A stretch of DNA of 64,000 nucleotides from Nitrosomonas eutropha (GTDB lineage Bacteria; Pseudomonadota; Gammaproteobacteria; Burkholderiales; Nitrosomonadaceae): contig NZ_FPBL01000008.1 in the NCBI RefSeq assembly GCF_900116685.1, positions 1 to 64,000 on the forward strand, written 5' to 3'. Positions 38,671-50,775 of this stretch are shown one piece after another (position 1 is the stretch's first letter; every line of letters begins with the position of its first letter). The notes beneath the pieces were generated by a model. It had not been told where the DNA came from. It did no database searches and saw only the letters and a program-made list of their open reading frames with translations. Made by a program: the position numbers and the translations under genes.

Positions 38671-39321
38671 TTAATTTCTCAGCACACACGGTGCGAAACT
38701 TTTGCGATGAATAGCTGTTATCCCATGCAAACGAATTGCTTCCAGGTGCGCCTTGGTGGGATAGCCTTTATGTCGATCAAAACCATAAATCGGGTAAATC
38801 TCGTGTAGCCGTAACATCTCTGCATCCCTCGCAGTTTTGGCAAGAATCGAGGCTGCCGAAATCTCAGCTACTAGACTATCTCCTCTAATAACTGCCTGCA
38901 CTTCATAATCCAGTTGTGGTACATGGGTGCCATCTACCACAATTAGTGAATTAGATACCGGCATTAATTCAATCACTGCTCTTCGCATTGCGAGCATGCT
39001 GGCCTGTAAAATATTCAGCCGGTCTATCTCCTCTACCGAGGCTGACGCAATTGCCCATGCACGAGCATACTGTTTGATCTGTCCGGCCAGGCTAGTTCGC
39101 CGTTTTTCACTTAACTGTTTGGAATCCGCCAATCCATTGATAACGTGACAAGAATCCAGCACAACACACGCAGCATAAACCGGGCCGGCCAGCGGCCCCC
39201 TACCCGCCTCATCCACCCCGTAGATAGCTTTTCCTTCTGGATAAATCCATACCCGAACGACATCAGAAGTTGCGATTTCCGAATTCCCTGTTAACCAAAT
39301 CAGATGGCCCGGGCAGTGCAC
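38671..39321 (-). CDS. rnhB: Ribonuclease HII
   Basis: Removes RNA from RNA/DNA hybrids and misincorporated ribonucleotides. The catalytic signature [20 protein letters not shown] is clear, with [10 protein letters not shown], the Asp in [12 protein letters not shown] and [18 protein letters not shown]. The start is uncertain: no ATG lies between the conserved core and 39381, so I propose GTG 39321 (216 aa), which overlaps fabZ by 22 bases. ATG 39381 would overlap it by 82 and add residues unlike the family. In related genomes lpxA and lpxB usually lie between fabZ and rnhB; here they do not. Confidence 0.93.
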   Translation of the reverse strand: MHCPGHLIWLTGNSEIATSDVVRVWIYPEGKAIYGVDEAGRGPLAGPVYAACVVLDSCHVINGLADSKQLSEKRRTSLAGQIKQYARAWAIASASVEEIDRLNILQASMLAMRRAVIELMPVSNSLIVVDGTHVPQLDYEVQAVIRGDSLVAEISAASILAKTARDAEMLRLHEIYPIYGFDRHKGYPTKAHLEAIRLHGITAIHRKSFAPCVLRN

Positions 39322-39743
39322 ATCAGCCGGGCTTCGGTAACAAGCTGGCCATCCACCTCTGCACAGGCTGAATATTTCCAAATTCCTTTAAGCTGACGGG
39401 TAATTTCAACCTTTAATACCAGCTGATCACCCGCGATAACCGGTTTCTTGAATCGTACCGCATCAATACCAACGAAGTAATACACCTGTCCGGCATCTTT
39501 TTCCATATTCTCCGATCGAATCGTTAGCAAGGCAGCCGCCTGCGCTAGTGCTTCAACAATCAATACTCCCGGCATCACCGGATGATGCGGAAAATGTCCG
39601 GAAAAATAGGGTTCATTGATGGAAACATTCTTGTATGCATGAATCCGTTTGCCCAGCTCAAGTGAAACCACTCGATCAACCAGAATCAACGGATAACGAT
39701 GCGGCAGGTATTTCAGTATTTCATGGATATCCATCACAGCCAT
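39300..39743 (-). CDS. fabZ: 3-hydroxyacyl-[ACP] dehydratase FabZ
   Basis: Dehydrates beta-hydroxyacyl-ACP in fatty acid synthesis, in the cytoplasm. The hot-dog fold motifs are complete: [11 protein letters not shown] with the active-site His, and [20 protein letters not shown] with the catalytic Glu. [19 protein letters not shown] follows. Length 147 fits. Start at ATG 39743 ([18 protein letters not shown]); ATG 39734 is also possible. It follows skp with lpxD missing between, and overlaps rnhB. Confidence 0.96.
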   Translation of the reverse strand: MAVMDIHEILKYLPHRYPLILVDRVVSLELGKRIHAYKNVSINEPYFSGHFPHHPVMPGVLIVEALAQAAALLTIRSENMEKDAGQVYYFVGIDAVRFKKPVIAGDQLVLKVEITRQLKGIWKYSACAEVDGQLVTEARLMCTARAI

Positions 39744-39776
39744 TCTATCTCTCTGTTATACAAATATTTTATGTAC

Positions 39777-40340
39777 TTATTGCTTCTCGGAAACCGGTTC
39801 CTGTGCATTTAATGCCTTGATCACCTGGTCAGTAATATCAATACGCGCACTTCGATAGACTGAATCTTGCAGTTGCAGGATCAGATCATAATCCTGTTGC
39901 TCTGCGAGTTCTTTAATCACCTTGTTGGTGCGTTCCAGAATCAGGCTGTACTCTTCATTTTGGCGCAAACTCAAATCTTCCCGCATCTGCTGCTGTGTAC
40001 GCTGGTAACGTCGGCTGAGTCCGGCCAGTTCCCGCTCCTTCAAGCGCCGCTCCTCTTCATTGACAAAGTCAATATTTTTTTCCAGCTCCTGCTGTAAAGC
40101 TCTGATCTGCACGGAAAGCTCCCTGATACGTGCATCACGCGCCTGAAATTCATTTTCTATCTTTTTTTGCGCGGCTACAGCAGGCATTGATTCCCGCAGC
40201 ACTTTCTCGGTATTGACAACGCCGATCTTGATCTCTCCAGCAAACAGATAGGGCGATAGAACAAAAACCACCAGAAAAATGAATATTTTTACAAAGCGAG
40301 CAACAGTTATCTGACTGTACCTATTCAATGAATCTTTCAT
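39777..40340 (-). CDS. skp: Periplasmic chaperone Skp/OmpH
   Basis: A 187-residue periplasmic holdase that carries unfolded outer-membrane proteins to BamA. A signal peptide is seen (FVKIFIFLVVFVLSPYLFAG, cleavage after the FAG region). The mature start EIKIGVVNTEKVLRESMPAV is characteristic, followed by a long charged coiled coil (about 60-140: NEFQARDARIRELSVQIRAL ... EEERRLKERELAGLSRRYQR) that forms the tentacles. It lies 25 bases downstream of bamA, the standard order. Confidence 0.93.
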   Translation of the reverse strand: MKDSLNRYSQITVARFVKIFIFLVVFVLSPYLFAGEIKIGVVNTEKVLRESMPAVAAQKKIENEFQARDARIRELSVQIRALQQELEKNIDFVNEEERRLKERELAGLSRRYQRTQQQMREDLSLRQNEEYSLILERTNKVIKELAEQQDYDLILQLQDSVYRSARIDITDQVIKALNAQEPVSEKQ

Positions 40341-40365
40341 TTTCTTCTAATACGATTTTTCAGAT

Positions 40366-42642
40366 TCAGAAAGTCTGTCCAAACTGAAACTGGAAACGTT
40401 GCAATTTGTCGCCTGGTTTATCATTAAGTGGCTGGGCAATACTGAACTTTAGTGGCCCCATGGGAGAAATCCAAGTTGCAGCCAATCCGGCAGAATAACG
40501 AAAATCATCAAATCCCAGTCCGGAAAATGAATTAATAATTGTACCGCCATCCGCGAACGCACTCAGGCGAACTGATTTGTCTTCCTTCATAAACGGTACC
40601 GGAAACAATACTTCAACGTTACCGACTATACGCTTGCTGCCTCCCAGAGCCAGATTATTATTGTCACGAGGCCCCAACGTATTGATGTTGTATCCTCGAA
40701 CCGAATTAAAGCCACCTGCAAAAAAATTCTTGAAGAAAGGTAGCGGTTTGCCGGAATATCCATCACCCACTCCCACTTCACCATTCAGCATCAGGGTAAA
40801 CAGCCTGGAGACAGGAAAAAACCATCTCTGCTCATAACTGACTTTGTAGTAATTCAGGTCTCCGAACGGCATACCAAATTCGCCAAATAATCGCTGCATC
40901 AATCCAGAGGTTGTCCAGATCGCACTGTCACGACGATCACGCGCCCAGCTCAAGGTAAGCGGAAGATTATTGGAAGTCTTGCCAAATTGATCGACAAAAT
41001 CCCTGAAACGTTGCGGGCTGTCATTGCGCAGATCAATTTTGGTGTGTTCATAACCCAGCCCCAATGAAACCACGTCATTTTCCGCGACAGGGATACCAAA
41101 GCGAATATTGGCACCAGTCGTATCGGTATTGAACACCCCTACACTGCTCAGAGAGCGGGTATTGATGTCACGTTTAAACGCTTCCAGACCGAGACTGACT
41201 CCATTAATCGTATAGTACGGATTACTGAATGAAGCCGAGATAATCTTGTTAACGCTCCCGGTATTCACCTGCAGACTGAGAAAATTACCCGTTCCCAGAA
41301 TATTGTTCTGGGCAATTGATCCATTCAGAATAATTCCTTCGCGATCGGAATAACCAGCACCAAACATGATTGCCCCGGTCGGCTTCTCAACTACATTGAC
41401 ATTGATATCCACCTGATCCGGTACATCTGCAACTGGAGGGGTTTCGACGTTAACACTGGTGAAAAAATCCAGCCTGTCCACCCGTTGGCGGGAGCGGTTG
41501 ATCTGTTCGGTAGAATGCCAGCCCCCTTCCATCTGCCGGAATTCACGACGTATCACTTCATCCCGGGTACGTTCATTACCGCTGATGTTGATGCGTCTGA
41601 CATAAACCCGGCGCCCTGGGTCAATAAAGAAAGTAAAAGCTGTCTTGCGAGTTTCCTTGTCCAGCTCCGGTGAGGCATTAACATTGGCAAAGGCGTAACC
41701 GTCATTCCCCAGCCTGTCACTGATCAGCTTGATAGATTCAGTCAGCTTTTCGCGGGCAAATACGCCACCTGGCTCCAGTTTAATCAGCTTGCGCAATTCT
41801 TCTTCCGGCACAAGCAGCTCGCCTGCAAGTTTTATATCGGATACCGTATATTGAGGACCTTCCGTTACATTGACTGTAATGTAAATATCTTTCATATCCG
41901 GCGTAATCGAAACTTGCGTAGATTCGATATTGAACTCTAGATATCCCCGATCAAGATAATAGGAACGCAGCGTTTCAAGATCAGCCGATAATTTTTGCTT
42001 TGAATACTGATCGTCCTTCGTAAACCATGTCATAAAACCCGGTGTTTTGAGACTGAACAGACCGGTCAGCTCATCTTCAGGAAAAACATGATTGCCGACA
42101 ATGTTGATTTGCTTGATTCGAGCTGTTTTTCCTTCCTTGATGTCAAAGTTGATGCCGATACGGTTCCGTTCCAGCGGCGTGGTTGTGGTCGTAATTTTGA
42201 CGGCATACTTACCCCGGCTGATGTACTGACGCTTCAATTCCTGCTCAGCTTTTTCAAGTAGCGAACGACTGAAAATACGGGATTCTGACAAGCCTGCCTG
42301 CTTCAGCCCTTCCTTGAGCTTATCCTTGTCAAATTCCTTTGCGCCGTTGATTGTGATTTGCGCGATTGCAGGACGTTCCTGAACCTGCACAATCAGCAGC
42401 TCTCCTTCGGATTTCAGTTTGACATCACTAAAAAAACCGGTTGCATACAGTGCCTTGATCGCTGCACTGGCTTTTTTACTGTCGAGCACATCGCCAACTT
42501 TAACAGGCAGATAACTGAATATTGTTCCGGCTTCGGTACGCTGAATACCTTCTACCCGGATATCCCTAACCACGAATGAATCATTTGCCGCGCAACCTAT
42601 TGAATACAGGAAAAAAAATAACGCATAAAACCTGAATTTCAT
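40366..42642 (-). CDS. bamA: Outer-membrane protein assembly factor BamA
   Basis: The core of the BAM machine that inserts beta-barrel proteins into the outer membrane. A signal peptide ([15 protein letters not shown]) is followed by [20 protein letters not shown], the first of five POTRA repeats, with [20 protein letters not shown] marking POTRA5. The C-terminal barrel contains the lid-lock motif [16 protein letters not shown] and ends in an aromatic residue (FQFQFGQTF), the usual barrel signature. Length 758 is normal. It starts 2 bases after the rseP stop. Confidence 0.97.
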   Translation of the reverse strand: MKFRFYALFFFLYSIGCAANDSFVVRDIRVEGIQRTEAGTIFSYLPVKVGDVLDSKKASAAIKALYATGFFSDVKLKSEGELLIVQVQERPAIAQITINGAKEFDKDKLKEGLKQAGLSESRIFSRSLLEKAEQELKRQYISRGKYAVKITTTTTPLERNRIGINFDIKEGKTARIKQINIVGNHVFPEDELTGLFSLKTPGFMTWFTKDDQYSKQKLSADLETLRSYYLDRGYLEFNIESTQVSITPDMKDIYITVNVTEGPQYTVSDIKLAGELLVPEEELRKLIKLEPGGVFAREKLTESIKLISDRLGNDGYAFANVNASPELDKETRKTAFTFFIDPGRRVYVRRINISGNERTRDEVIRREFRQMEGGWHSTEQINRSRQRVDRLDFFTSVNVETPPVADVPDQVDINVNVVEKPTGAIMFGAGYSDREGIILNGSIAQNNILGTGNFLSLQVNTGSVNKIISASFSNPYYTINGVSLGLEAFKRDINTRSLSSVGVFNTDTTGANIRFGIPVAENDVVSLGLGYEHTKIDLRNDSPQRFRDFVDQFGKTSNNLPLTLSWARDRRDSAIWTTSGLMQRLFGEFGMPFGDLNYYKVSYEQRWFFPVSRLFTLMLNGEVGVGDGYSGKPLPFFKNFFAGGFNSVRGYNINTLGPRDNNNLALGGSKRIVGNVEVLFPVPFMKEDKSVRLSAFADGGTIINSFSGLGFDDFRYSAGLAATWISPMGPLKFSIAQPLNDKPGDKLQRFQFQFGQTF

Positions 42643-42644
42643 GT

Positions 42645-44012
42645 CTATTCAGCAGCCAGACGAAGTAGATCGTTATATATTGCAAACACCATCAACGTAA
42701 TCAGCAAAGCCATACCAATCTGATTACCGACATACATTATTTTTTCAGATAATGGTATTCCCCGCACCACTTCGATCAAGTAATACATCAGGTGCCCGCC
42801 ATCCAGAACTGGAATCGGTAGAAGATTCAACACACCAAGACTGATACTAATCAGAGCCAGGAATCCCAGGTAGGCAGCAAACCCCATTTGAGCCGACTGG
42901 CCAGCATAGTTTGCAATGGTAATCGGCCCGCTGATATTCTTCAGCGAAACATCACCAGTTACCATTTTCCCAAGCATGCGCACGGTAAAATAAGACATTT
43001 CCCAAGTCTTGGTAACCGCTTTAATCAAAGCTGCCATCGGAGGATAGCTGGTTTTCACTAGCAGATTTTCTAGTATCTCATGATGGATTTCAGGCGTAAT
43101 TCCAGCCTTGCCAATTTCAGCATGACCCTCGGATACGGTTTCCGGCTGTAATGACATAACAAGCACCCGGCCATCCCGCATCACCTCAACCGAGAGTGTG
43201 TGCCCGGGATTTGAACGCACCATATCGACAACATCTTCCCAGGTGGAGACTTCCTTTCCATTAATCGCCACAACTCTGTCGCCAGTCTTGAGACCCGCGT
43301 GTTCTGCCGCCCCGCCAGCCATCACCTGATCAATAACCGGAGCAATAATTGGCCGATAAACACTCAAGCCCAGTCGGTTCAGAAAATCGCTTTCAAGATC
43401 TTCTGCGCCAAGACTGCTCAAATCGAGCTTAAGCTGACGAGAAATTCCACTTTCACCTGCAACTGTTATCCTCACATCAGGATTCTTGTCTACTGCATTA
43501 TCCAGCAATAGCAGTCGGGTTTCCTGCCAGGTGGTAATTGCCTGATCGCCGATTCCGGTAATGGTATCTCCGTTTCTGAAGCCTGCTGAAGCCGCAAGTG
43601 TTGCGGGTTCAATTTCTCCCAGGATTGGCTTTACGCCACTGATACCAAGTATAAAAAGTAACCAGTACAACAAAATAGCTAATAAAAAATTGGCCACAGG
43701 GCCTGCAACTACGATAGCGAAACGCTTGGAAACAGGTTGTCGATTAAACGCACGCGGAAGTTCGTCAGCGGAAACTCGCCCTTCCCGTTCATCCAGCATC
43801 TTGACATATCCTCCCAGAGGGATCGCAGCAACCACCCATTCCGTCTGATCACCACCAAGGCGTTTTTTGAACAGGGGCTGACCAAATCCGAGAGAAAAGC
43901 GCAGCACCTTGACTCCACACCAACGAGCGACCAGATAATGACCAAATTCGTGAAAAGTGATCAGCAGACCCAGTGCAATTACGAATGCAAAAATAGTTGA
44001 GAGCAGTGTCAT
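42645..44012 (-). CDS. rseP: Site-2 membrane metalloprotease RseP
   Basis: Inner-membrane zinc protease that cuts within anti-sigma factors and signal-peptide remnants. The first helix has the zinc motif [20 protein letters not shown], two PDZ regions follow ([20 protein letters not shown] and [20 protein letters not shown]), and the last zinc ligand lies in [20 protein letters not shown] chose ATG 44012 (455 aa, [20 protein letters not shown]); a TTG five codons upstream is less likely. It lies between dxr and bamA in the envelope cluster. Confidence 0.96.
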   Translation of the reverse strand: MTLLSTIFAFVIALGLLITFHEFGHYLVARWCGVKVLRFSLGFGQPLFKKRLGGDQTEWVVAAIPLGGYVKMLDEREGRVSADELPRAFNRQPVSKRFAIVVAGPVANFLLAILLYWLLFILGISGVKPILGEIEPATLAASAGFRNGDTITGIGDQAITTWQETRLLLLDNAVDKNPDVRITVAGESGISRQLKLDLSSLGAEDLESDFLNRLGLSVYRPIIAPVIDQVMAGGAAEHAGLKTGDRVVAINGKEVSTWEDVVDMVRSNPGHTLSVEVMRDGRVLVMSLQPETVSEGHAEIGKAGITPEIHHEILENLLVKTSYPPMAALIKAVTKTWEMSYFTVRMLGKMVTGDVSLKNISGPITIANYAGQSAQMGFAAYLGFLALISISLGVLNLLPIPVLDGGHLMYYLIEVVRGIPLSEKIMYVGNQIGMALLITLMVFAIYNDLLRLAAE

Positions 44013-44030
44013 ATCAAAGATCTGCAAAAA

Positions 44031-45272
44031 TTATCCATTCCACTGCTCGGTACGAAATAACGGAGCCCCAGACCGCTCTCTTTGCCAGGTCTGATTATCC
44101 AACCATTTGCGAGCTATCTCACGCGCCTGTAAATCAGCAACAAGCACATCTTCCAAGTCTGTAACTTCCTGTCTGTCTATTGATTCCATTACATATCCGA
44201 TGATCGCAGGGATTGCCGTGAAAGGTATTTCACCGGCCAGAAAAACTTCAACCGCAACTTCATTGGCAGCATTCAGTACGGCTGGCATATTACCTCCCTT
44301 TGAAAGGGCTTCATATGCAAGCCTGAGACAGGGGAATCGCTCGAAATCCGGAGCTTCAAAATTCAATTGTGCAATTTTGAAAATATCCATGGATTGCACA
44401 CCACTTTCCATTCGCTCGGGATAACCCAACGCATGTGCTATCGGCGTGCGCATATCCGGATTACCGAGTTGGGCAAGCACCGAGCCATCAATATATTCAA
44501 CCATAGAATGAATGACGCTTTGCGGATGAACAACCACCTGGATTTTTTCGGGTTCTACATTAAACAGCCAGTGCGCCTCAATGACTTCCAGCCCTTTATT
44601 CATCATGGTAGCCGAATCAACTGATATTTTTCTGCCCATCACCCAGTTGGGATGAGCACAAGCTTGCTCCGGCGTAACGGTTGACAAGGTCTGCAGATCT
44701 GCTTTACGGAAAGGTCCTCCCGAGGCAGTCAGCAATATCCGGCGCACCCCAGAACTAATCAGATCTCCATTGTAATGTTGTGGCAATGACTGAAAAATCG
44801 CATTGTGTTCGCTGTCTATCGGTAATAACGTTGCATGATATTGTCTGACCGTATCCATAAAGATACGGCCAGCCATCACCAGCGTCTCCTTGTTAGCCAG
44901 AAGAATATGTTTGCCCGCCCGCGCAGCTGAGAGTGTCGGACGAATACCTGCCGCACCAACAATCGCTGCCATAACCGTATCGATTTCTGGCAAAGATGCT
45001 ACTTTTTCCAGTGATTCGATACCTGAAAGCACCATGGTATCCAAGCCTGCCACACGCAATTTAGCTGCCAGTTGCTCGGCACTCTGAGCGTTAAGCATCA
45101 CAGCATACAACGGATAAAATCGTTTACACTGCTCAAACATTTTTTCAACATTCTTATCGGCAGTCAGGGCAATCGCCTGAAACCGGTCGGGATGTCTGGC
45201 TACCACATCCAGTGTGCTTTCCCCAATGCTGCCGGTCGAGCCCAAGATGGTCAAATGACGGATTGGAGTCAT
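44031..45272 (-). CDS. dxr: 1-deoxy-D-xylulose 5-phosphate reductoisomerase
   Basis: Second step of the MEP isoprenoid pathway: rearranges and reduces DXP to MEP with NADPH. Visible are the NADPH fold [36 protein letters not shown], the metal/substrate region [26 protein letters not shown] and [20 protein letters not shown]. Length 413 fits. It overlaps the end of cdsA by 4 bases, so the two are coupled. Isoprenoid precursor and the downstream uppS-type lipid carrier genes share this transcription unit. Confidence 0.97.
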   Translation of the reverse strand: MTPIRHLTILGSTGSIGESTLDVVARHPDRFQAIALTADKNVEKMFEQCKRFYPLYAVMLNAQSAEQLAAKLRVAGLDTMVLSGIESLEKVASLPEIDTVMAAIVGAAGIRPTLSAARAGKHILLANKETLVMAGRIFMDTVRQYHATLLPIDSEHNAIFQSLPQHYNGDLISSGVRRILLTASGGPFRKADLQTLSTVTPEQACAHPNWVMGRKISVDSATMMNKGLEVIEAHWLFNVEPEKIQVVVHPQSVIHSMVEYIDGSVLAQLGNPDMRTPIAHALGYPERMESGVQSMDIFKIAQLNFEAPDFERFPCLRLAYEALSKGGNMPAVLNAANEVAVEVFLAGEIPFTAIPAIIGYVMESIDRQEVTDLEDVLVADLQAREIARKWLDNQTWQRERSGAPLFRTEQWNG

Positions 45273-46096
45273 AATTCAGTCGAATAAAATAAGATGGCCG
45301 CTAGCGCAGCAACGGGCAAGACCGGGATCAACGCATCAATACGATCCAGTATACCGCCGTGACCTGGTAAAATACTGCCACTATCCTTAACGCCTGCCTG
45401 CCGTTTCAATAATGATTCAAACAAATCACCCACTATTCCCAGCACCGCGAGCACAAGCAACAAAGGAACCAGCAAGCTAATCAGTTTGTTTTCCCTATCT
45501 ACTATATAAAACCAGATCAACGCATAGATCAATACACCAACTAGCGCAGCAGCCACTCCCTCCCACGTCTTTCCAGGACTGATCTGCGGTGCAAGTTTAT
45601 GCTTGCCATAGGTACGCCCGATAAAATAGGCAACGCTGTCAGATACCCACACTACTCCCATGAATCCAAGTAACAATAATGGATCTATCGCACGAAGCTG
45701 ATAAAGTGACAGACACACTGGCAGCAATACCAGCCAGCCGGTTAACATGAATACCCACACATTGCGGATGGGTTGGGTTGTTACCAATTGGTAAGGTACC
45801 GCCAATAACCAGAAGATGGCAGATGCGATATAAAACCAGATCATCGATGAATCTGCCGGATTTCTGGCTACCACCATGCTGGTCAAGAATAATAGCTCCC
45901 CTCCCAGCAAGGTGGTGAAAATCATATAAAGAACAGTCTGGCCAACTGAGAAACGCCCCAGACGACACCACTCCCTGGCTGCTGTAACAGTCAATCCCAG
46001 GAGTAATACGGCCCAGAAAATATCCGGTAGATAAAATAATGCCGCCAGAAAGGCGGTCAATAATATGAGTGCAGTAAAGAGTCGGGTGCTAAGCAT
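45269..46096 (-). CDS. cdsA: Phosphatidate cytidylyltransferase
   Basis: Makes CDP-diacylglycerol from phosphatidic acid and CTP in the inner membrane, the branch point of phospholipid synthesis. About eight hydrophobic segments are present. The signature near the C-terminus is [20 protein letters not shown] followed by [15 protein letters not shown], with the conserved Asp pair. [20 protein letters not shown] and [15 protein letters not shown] are also family motifs. Length 275. It lies between uppS and dxr, overlapping the latter. Confidence 0.95.
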   Translation of the reverse strand: MLSTRLFTALILLTAFLAALFYLPDIFWAVLLLGLTVTAAREWCRLGRFSVGQTVLYMIFTTLLGGELLFLTSMVVARNPADSSMIWFYIASAIFWLLAVPYQLVTTQPIRNVWVFMLTGWLVLLPVCLSLYQLRAIDPLLLLGFMGVVWVSDSVAYFIGRTYGKHKLAPQISPGKTWEGVAAALVGVLIYALIWFYIVDRENKLISLLVPLLLVLAVLGIVGDLFESLLKRQAGVKDSGSILPGHGGILDRIDALIPVLPVAALAAILFYSTEL

Positions 46097-46130
46097 GAAC
46101 GGGTGAGTCCCGTTAATTGAACAATGATGG

Positions 46131-46922
46131 TTAAACTTTATTTTCGTTCAAGATCTTATCCTTGATTTCCTGCCGACTTGCAAGCTGCTCACTTGTTTGG
46201 CCAAATCGGCGCTCACGTTTCTGGTAGGAAAGGATAGCCTTGTCAAGAGTTGATACATTGAAATCCGGCCACAAGGTATCGGTAAAATACAGTTCGGTAT
46301 ACGCAAGTTGCCAGAGCAAAAAATTGCTGATCCGACATTCTCCTCCTGTGCGAATGAATAAATCCGGCTCGGGAGCATCCGCCATAGCTAAGCATCTGGA
46401 AAGATCAGATTCATTAAAGTCCATGGTTGAATCAGAGCTTTGGGCGATCATTTTACGTACAGCCTGCATGATATCCCAGCGTCCTCCGTAATTTGCAGCC
46501 ACCGTAAAATGCAAACGAGTGTTACCGGCAGTAAGCATCTCACCATGCCGAACACATTCGATTATTCTGGGATCGAATTTCGAAAGATCACCAATCACCC
46601 TGAACCGGACTCCATTTTCATGCAAGCTGGCGACCTCCCGTTCAAGCGCAGCAAGAAACAGCTGCATCAGCAACTTGACCTCTTCTGCAGGTCTTCGCCA
46701 GTTTTCACTACTGAACGCAAAAATTGTCAGATACGGAACGCCTTTTTCAATGCAGGCTTTGATCGTGCCTCGTACTGCCTCAACACCCTGAGTATGCCCT
46801 GCTATTCGTGGCAGATAACGCTGCTTTGCCCACCGGCCATTACCATCCATGATAATAGCGATATGCTTGGGTGTCATCCCGGTTTCCGGGATTCCACGAG
46901 TTGAACTCAATATTGAAGGCAT
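46131..46922 (-). CDS. uppS: Undecaprenyl diphosphate synthase
   Basis: Cis-prenyltransferase that builds the C55 lipid carrier for peptidoglycan and other wall polymers. Motifs are [18 protein letters not shown] with the catalytic Asp, [38 protein letters not shown] and [20 protein letters not shown]. The last 20 residues are charged and probably disordered. Start ATG 46922 lies 3 bases after the frr stop; the internal Met 16 ([12 protein letters not shown]) is an alternative start. Confidence 0.96.
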   Translation of the reverse strand: MPSILSSTRGIPETGMTPKHIAIIMDGNGRWAKQRYLPRIAGHTQGVEAVRGTIKACIEKGVPYLTIFAFSSENWRRPAEEVKLLMQLFLAALEREVASLHENGVRFRVIGDLSKFDPRIIECVRHGEMLTAGNTRLHFTVAANYGGRWDIMQAVRKMIAQSSDSTMDFNESDLSRCLAMADAPEPDLFIRTGGECRISNFLLWQLAYTELYFTDTLWPDFNVSTLDKAILSYQKRERRFGQTSEQLASRQEIKDKILNENKV

Positions 46923-46925
46923 ATA

Positions 46926-47483
46926 TCAGACAGCCATCAATTCTGCTTCTTTGGTTTGCAGCAGCTTGTCTACCTCGGCAATATATCGGTCTGTCAGTTT
47001 CTGGATATCATCCTGCGCACGGCGATCCTCATCTTCCGCGATCAACTTGTCCTTCAACAACTCTTTCAACTGGGTGTTAGCATCACGCCGAATATTCCTC
47101 ATTGCGATACGAGCTGTTTCCGCTTCTGTTCTAACAATTTTGGTCAAGTCCTTGCGTCTCTCTTCTGTCAAAGGAGGCATAGGCACTCTCACCATTTCAC
47201 CCGCAGTCATCGGATTTAAGCCCATATCAGAATCTCGTATCGCTTTTTCAATGGCTGAAAATGCTTTTTTATCCCATGGAATAACACCTATGGTCCGCGC
47301 ATCAGCCAGGGTTACATTCGCAAGCTGCCTGATCGGCGTAGGTGTTCCATAGTAGTCAACTGTTATATGATCCAGCAGTCCTGTATGTGGACGTCCACTT
47401 CTTACTTTGCTGAAATCAACTTTAAGTGCATCTAGGCTTTTCTGCATTTTCTGCTCAGTAGCCTTTTTTACATCAGCAATCAT
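46926..47483 (-). CDS. frr: Ribosome recycling factor
   Basis: Splits post-termination ribosomes together with EF-G. A 185-residue protein with [60 protein letters not shown] and [20 protein letters not shown], all hallmark segments of the three-helix bundle and beta/alpha/beta head. It starts at ATG 47483 ([20 protein letters not shown]), about 100 bases after pyrH, in the usual translation gene order. Confidence 0.97.
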   Translation of the reverse strand: MIADVKKATEQKMQKSLDALKVDFSKVRSGRPHTGLLDHITVDYYGTPTPIRQLANVTLADARTIGVIPWDKKAFSAIEKAIRDSDMGLNPMTAGEMVRVPMPPLTEERRKDLTKIVRTEAETARIAMRNIRRDANTQLKELLKDKLIAEDEDRRAQDDIQKLTDRYIAEVDKLLQTKEAELMAV

Positions 47484-47583
47484 ATTTAAGTAGATATTGA
47501 TATTAAAAAGCGATTACAACAATGCACATACGCTCTGCCATATACCGCGCGGAATAACAATATTTTAGATAGCATCCAAAAAT

Positions 47584-48297
47584 TCAGACAATTACCGAGG
47601 TTCCTTCATCTTCACCCATGATAACTCGTTTGAGTGCTCCGGTCTTAAAAATACTGAATACATTGATGGGAAGCTTCTGATCACGGCACAAGGTCAGCGC
47701 AGTAGCATCCATTACCTGAAGGTTTTTATTAATTGCCTCATCAAAAGTCAGGTTACGAAAACGTTGTGCATCCTTATTTTCAAAAGGATCACTGGTATAA
47801 ATCCCATCAACTTTGGTCGCCTTGAGAACTATGTTGGCATTCATTTCCATACCACGCAAGGCAGCTGCTGTATCCGTAGTAAAAAAAGGATTACCGGTTC
47901 CCGCAGCAAATATGACTACTTTACGTTCATTTAAATAACGCAAGGCCTTGCCACGAATATAAGGTTCCACGACTTGATCTATCCGCAAAGCTGATTGTAC
48001 CCGTGAGACAACGCCATTCCGTCTCATCGCATCATGTAATGCTAAAGCATTCATGGTGGTAGCAAGCATTCCCATATAATCAGCTGTTACGCGATCCATG
48101 CCATCTCCCGCAGATTTCATACCACGAAAAATATTACCCCCACCTACCACAATCGCAACCTCAACGCCTAACTGCAACACTCCAGCAATCTCGACGACGA
48201 TACGCTCAACCACTGTACGATCAATGCCATACTGCGCATCACCCATAAGAGCCTCGCCCGACAACTTCAATAAAATACGCTTATAGACGGCTGGCAT
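47584..48297 (-). CDS. pyrH: Uridylate kinase
   Basis: Hexameric UMP kinase of pyrimidine nucleotide synthesis. The amino-acid-kinase fold is clear: [60 protein letters not shown], and [20 protein letters not shown] (here [10 protein letters not shown]). The C-terminal region has [13 protein letters not shown]. Length 237 is usual. Start ATG 48297 ([14 protein letters not shown]). A gap of about 550 bases separates it from tsf. Confidence 0.97.
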   Translation of the reverse strand: MPAVYKRILLKLSGEALMGDAQYGIDRTVVERIVVEIAGVLQLGVEVAIVVGGGNIFRGMKSAGDGMDRVTADYMGMLATTMNALALHDAMRRNGVVSRVQSALRIDQVVEPYIRGKALRYLNERKVVIFAAGTGNPFFTTDTAAALRGMEMNANIVLKATKVDGIYTSDPFENKDAQRFRNLTFDEAINKNLQVMDATALTLCRDQKLPINVFSIFKTGALKRVIMGEDEGTSVIV

Positions 48298-48849
48298 ATA
48301 TGCCCGTGTAATGGAAATTTATCGTAAAGTCTTCCTGAAAATTGATCACGCTGCTATCCATACACTATCAACAGCTACTCCAGATTCTGTTGAGACTCCT
48401 CTGGAGTGATGACAGCAGATAGCAGGAAATGGCTGACGAGAAGCTGCAGTCGATCTTATCGCTGTGCAAAGGAAAGAAAGAGCGATCGTGTTCCATTTGT
48501 TAAATTCGACTGACAAGTTTCGCCAGAAACTGGCCTGTGCGTATATCCATAACACAGCCTCTACATAACTGGTAATTGTTCGTATCGCTGCGCTCCGGAT
48601 CGTCTGCCTTGTCCAAACAATAGAGCTCCATCTTTGCTCACTGTGCCTCTGTTCATACGTGAATTGAGCTCCAATAATCCATTAGAAACCCATAGAAGAT
48701 ATATAGAATTTACGCCTGATGGATAAATTCAGGCTGAGGCACAATCCGCATACACCAGATACTGAATCTCAACAGATCCTAGCTTATAGTGACAAGCCGT
48801 TATTTACCTCTGTCGCACACTCGGTCAAACCAATCACTAGAAAATATTC
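48298..48849. other. 552-base gap between pyrH and tsf
   Basis: I find no gene here. Short frames on either strand lack conserved motifs. In most relatives these genes are nearly adjacent, so this is unusually long. It probably contains a terminator for tsf and a promoter for pyrH, but none is clear enough to mark. Confidence 0.4.
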
Positions 48850-49734
48850 TTATTTTGATTGACTTACCTGCGCCATAACCTCAGCTGCAAAATCATCAGA
48901 TTTCTTTTCGATTCCCTCACCTACAACGTACAGTGTAAAATTATTGACACCAGCAGACTTTGTTTTTAACAGCTTTTCGACAGTCTGCTCGGGATCTTTG
49001 ATAAAAGGCTGACCTAACAATGTAACTTCCGCCAAATATTTGGCAACCCGCCCTTCTACCATTTTCTCAATTATATTAGCCGGTTTACCACTTTCTGCCG
49101 CCTGGGCAGTAAATATCTGACGCTCATGCTCAAGTAAATCAACAGGCACTTGCGCACTTGATACGCAAACAGGCTTGCTGGCTGCAATATGCATGGCTAT
49201 ATCTTTACCCAGGACTTCGTCTCCTCCCGAATAATCAACCATTACCCCGATCTTGCTTCCGTGCAGATACATCGCGAGACGACCTTCGGCCTGGTAACTG
49301 ATTCCACGACGAATACTAATATTTTCGCCCAGCTTCATAATCAAAGCCTTGCGAACAGATTCAACCGTTTCTCCACCAGTCAAAGGCATTTCAGCCAATA
49401 ATGCCGTATCCGGAACACATTGGCTCACCATCAATTTCGCCAGATCACTGGCAAAACTGATGAAATCTTCATTTTTGGCAACAAAGTCGGTTTCACAGTT
49501 AACCTCTACCAGTGCGCCCTGTTTGCCATCAGCAGTAATGAACCCACTAATAACTCCTTCCGCAGCAATACGGCCAGCCGCTTTACTCGCTTTGGCTCCA
49601 CTTCTGATCCGCAATAAATCTTCAGCGGCCTTCATATCTCCATCAGCCTCGGATAAGGCTTTTTTACATTCCATCATGCCCAAGCCGGTAAGCTCGCGCA
49701 ATTCTTTAACCATACTTGCAGTAATCTCTGCCAT
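48850..49734 (-). CDS. tsf: Elongation factor Ts
   Basis: Guanine nucleotide exchange factor for EF-Tu. A 294-residue protein beginning [20 protein letters not shown], followed by [20 protein letters not shown], the conserved N-terminal UBA-like domain. The exchange motif [20 protein letters not shown] contains the TDFV element that inserts into EF-Tu. [19 protein letters not shown] lies in the C-terminal core. Located 72 bases after rpsB on the same strand, the universal order. Confidence 0.98.
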   Translation of the reverse strand: MAEITASMVKELRELTGLGMMECKKALSEADGDMKAAEDLLRIRSGAKASKAAGRIAAEGVISGFITADGKQGALVEVNCETDFVAKNEDFISFASDLAKLMVSQCVPDTALLAEMPLTGGETVESVRKALIMKLGENISIRRGISYQAEGRLAMYLHGSKIGVMVDYSGGDEVLGKDIAMHIAASKPVCVSSAQVPVDLLEHERQIFTAQAAESGKPANIIEKMVEGRVAKYLAEVTLLGQPFIKDPEQTVEKLLKTKSAGVNNFTLYVVGEGIEKKSDDFAAEVMAQVSQSK

Positions 49735-49806
49735 ACTGACTCCGTATCCGGTTAATACAAAAACTTTGAATAATCTATTTCAACAAGAGGCGGTAACGGA
49801 GATCAT

Positions 49807-50562
49807 TTACGCACCTGCAGACAGGTCTTGACCGGACAGAATCTCACTATCAGTTTTACCCATCTCGACAATTTCCTGGATGGCTTGGTTGCGCCCCTCC
49901 AAAATGGCATCTGCCATGGCGCGCGCATAAAGTCGTATCGCTTGGCTGGAATCATCATTTCCCGGTATCACATATTGAATACCGGCCGGGCTATGATTTG
50001 TATCTACTACACCCACAACCGGAATGCCCAGTTTACTCGCCTCGATAATCGTGCCTTTCTGGTACCCCACATCAATCACAAACATGGCATCCGGCAGTCC
50101 TTTCATCTCCTTGATGCCACCAAGACTGTTGTTCAGCTTTTCCAGTTCACGCTGAAAATCAAGAGCCTCTTTCTTTACCAGCTTGTTTAATGTCCCATCT
50201 TGCACCATTTTTTCCATATCTTGCAAACGCTTGATCGATTGCCTGATCGTCTTGAAATTGGTCAGCATTCCTCCCAACCAGCGCTGATTAACATAAGGAG
50301 CGCCACACCGGATTGCTTCTTCTTTGACAATATCACGTGCCTGGCGCTTAGTTCCCACGAAAAGAATTGTCTCTTTATTTGCTGTTAACCTGCGAGCATA
50401 ATCCAGCGCATCCCTGAACATGACAAGCGTATGCTCGAGATTAACGATATGAATTTTATTACGCTGACCGAAAATATATGGGGCCATTTTCGGGTTCCAG
50501 AAACGGGTTTGATGGCCAAAATGAACACCCGCTTCCAACATTTGCCGCATAGTAACTGACAT
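49807..50562 (-). CDS. rpsB: 30S ribosomal protein S2
   Basis: A 251-residue small-subunit protein with the S2 signatures [20 protein letters not shown] and [20 protein letters not shown], and [20 protein letters not shown] with its conserved Asp. The start ATG 50562 has an AGGGAG-type site six bases upstream. The 200-base leader contains a small palindrome (CCTTAATGAAGG at about 50602) that may take part in autoregulation, but I cannot show it. It is the first gene of the minus-strand cluster reaching to rnhB. Confidence 0.98.
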   Translation of the reverse strand: MSVTMRQMLEAGVHFGHQTRFWNPKMAPYIFGQRNKIHIVNLEHTLVMFRDALDYARRLTANKETILFVGTKRQARDIVKEEAIRCGAPYVNQRWLGGMLTNFKTIRQSIKRLQDMEKMVQDGTLNKLVKKEALDFQRELEKLNNSLGGIKEMKGLPDAMFVIDVGYQKGTIIEASKLGIPVVGVVDTNHSPAGIQYVIPGNDDSSQAIRLYARAMADAILEGRNQAIQEIVEMGKTDSEILSGQDLSAGA

Positions 50563-50775
50563 GAATTCTCCCTAGGGTTAACCGCTACTTATCGACGTAC
50601 TTCCTTAATGAAGGCACCCTATTTTGATAAGCGCGAGTTGTAAGTTATATTATAAAAGTTAATGAAATAAGAAATTTCTCCAGCGCATAAAATTGCTTCT
50701 GGCACCGAACACAATTATAACATGGCAGATCCCGCGCTCAAGAAAACTCACTTTTCAAATTGAATGAAACCGGAA

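Noticed and set aside
50563-50775. Conserved rpsB leader RNA element
   Set aside because: A small palindrome is visible, but I cannot match it to a defined leader motif without a covariance search.
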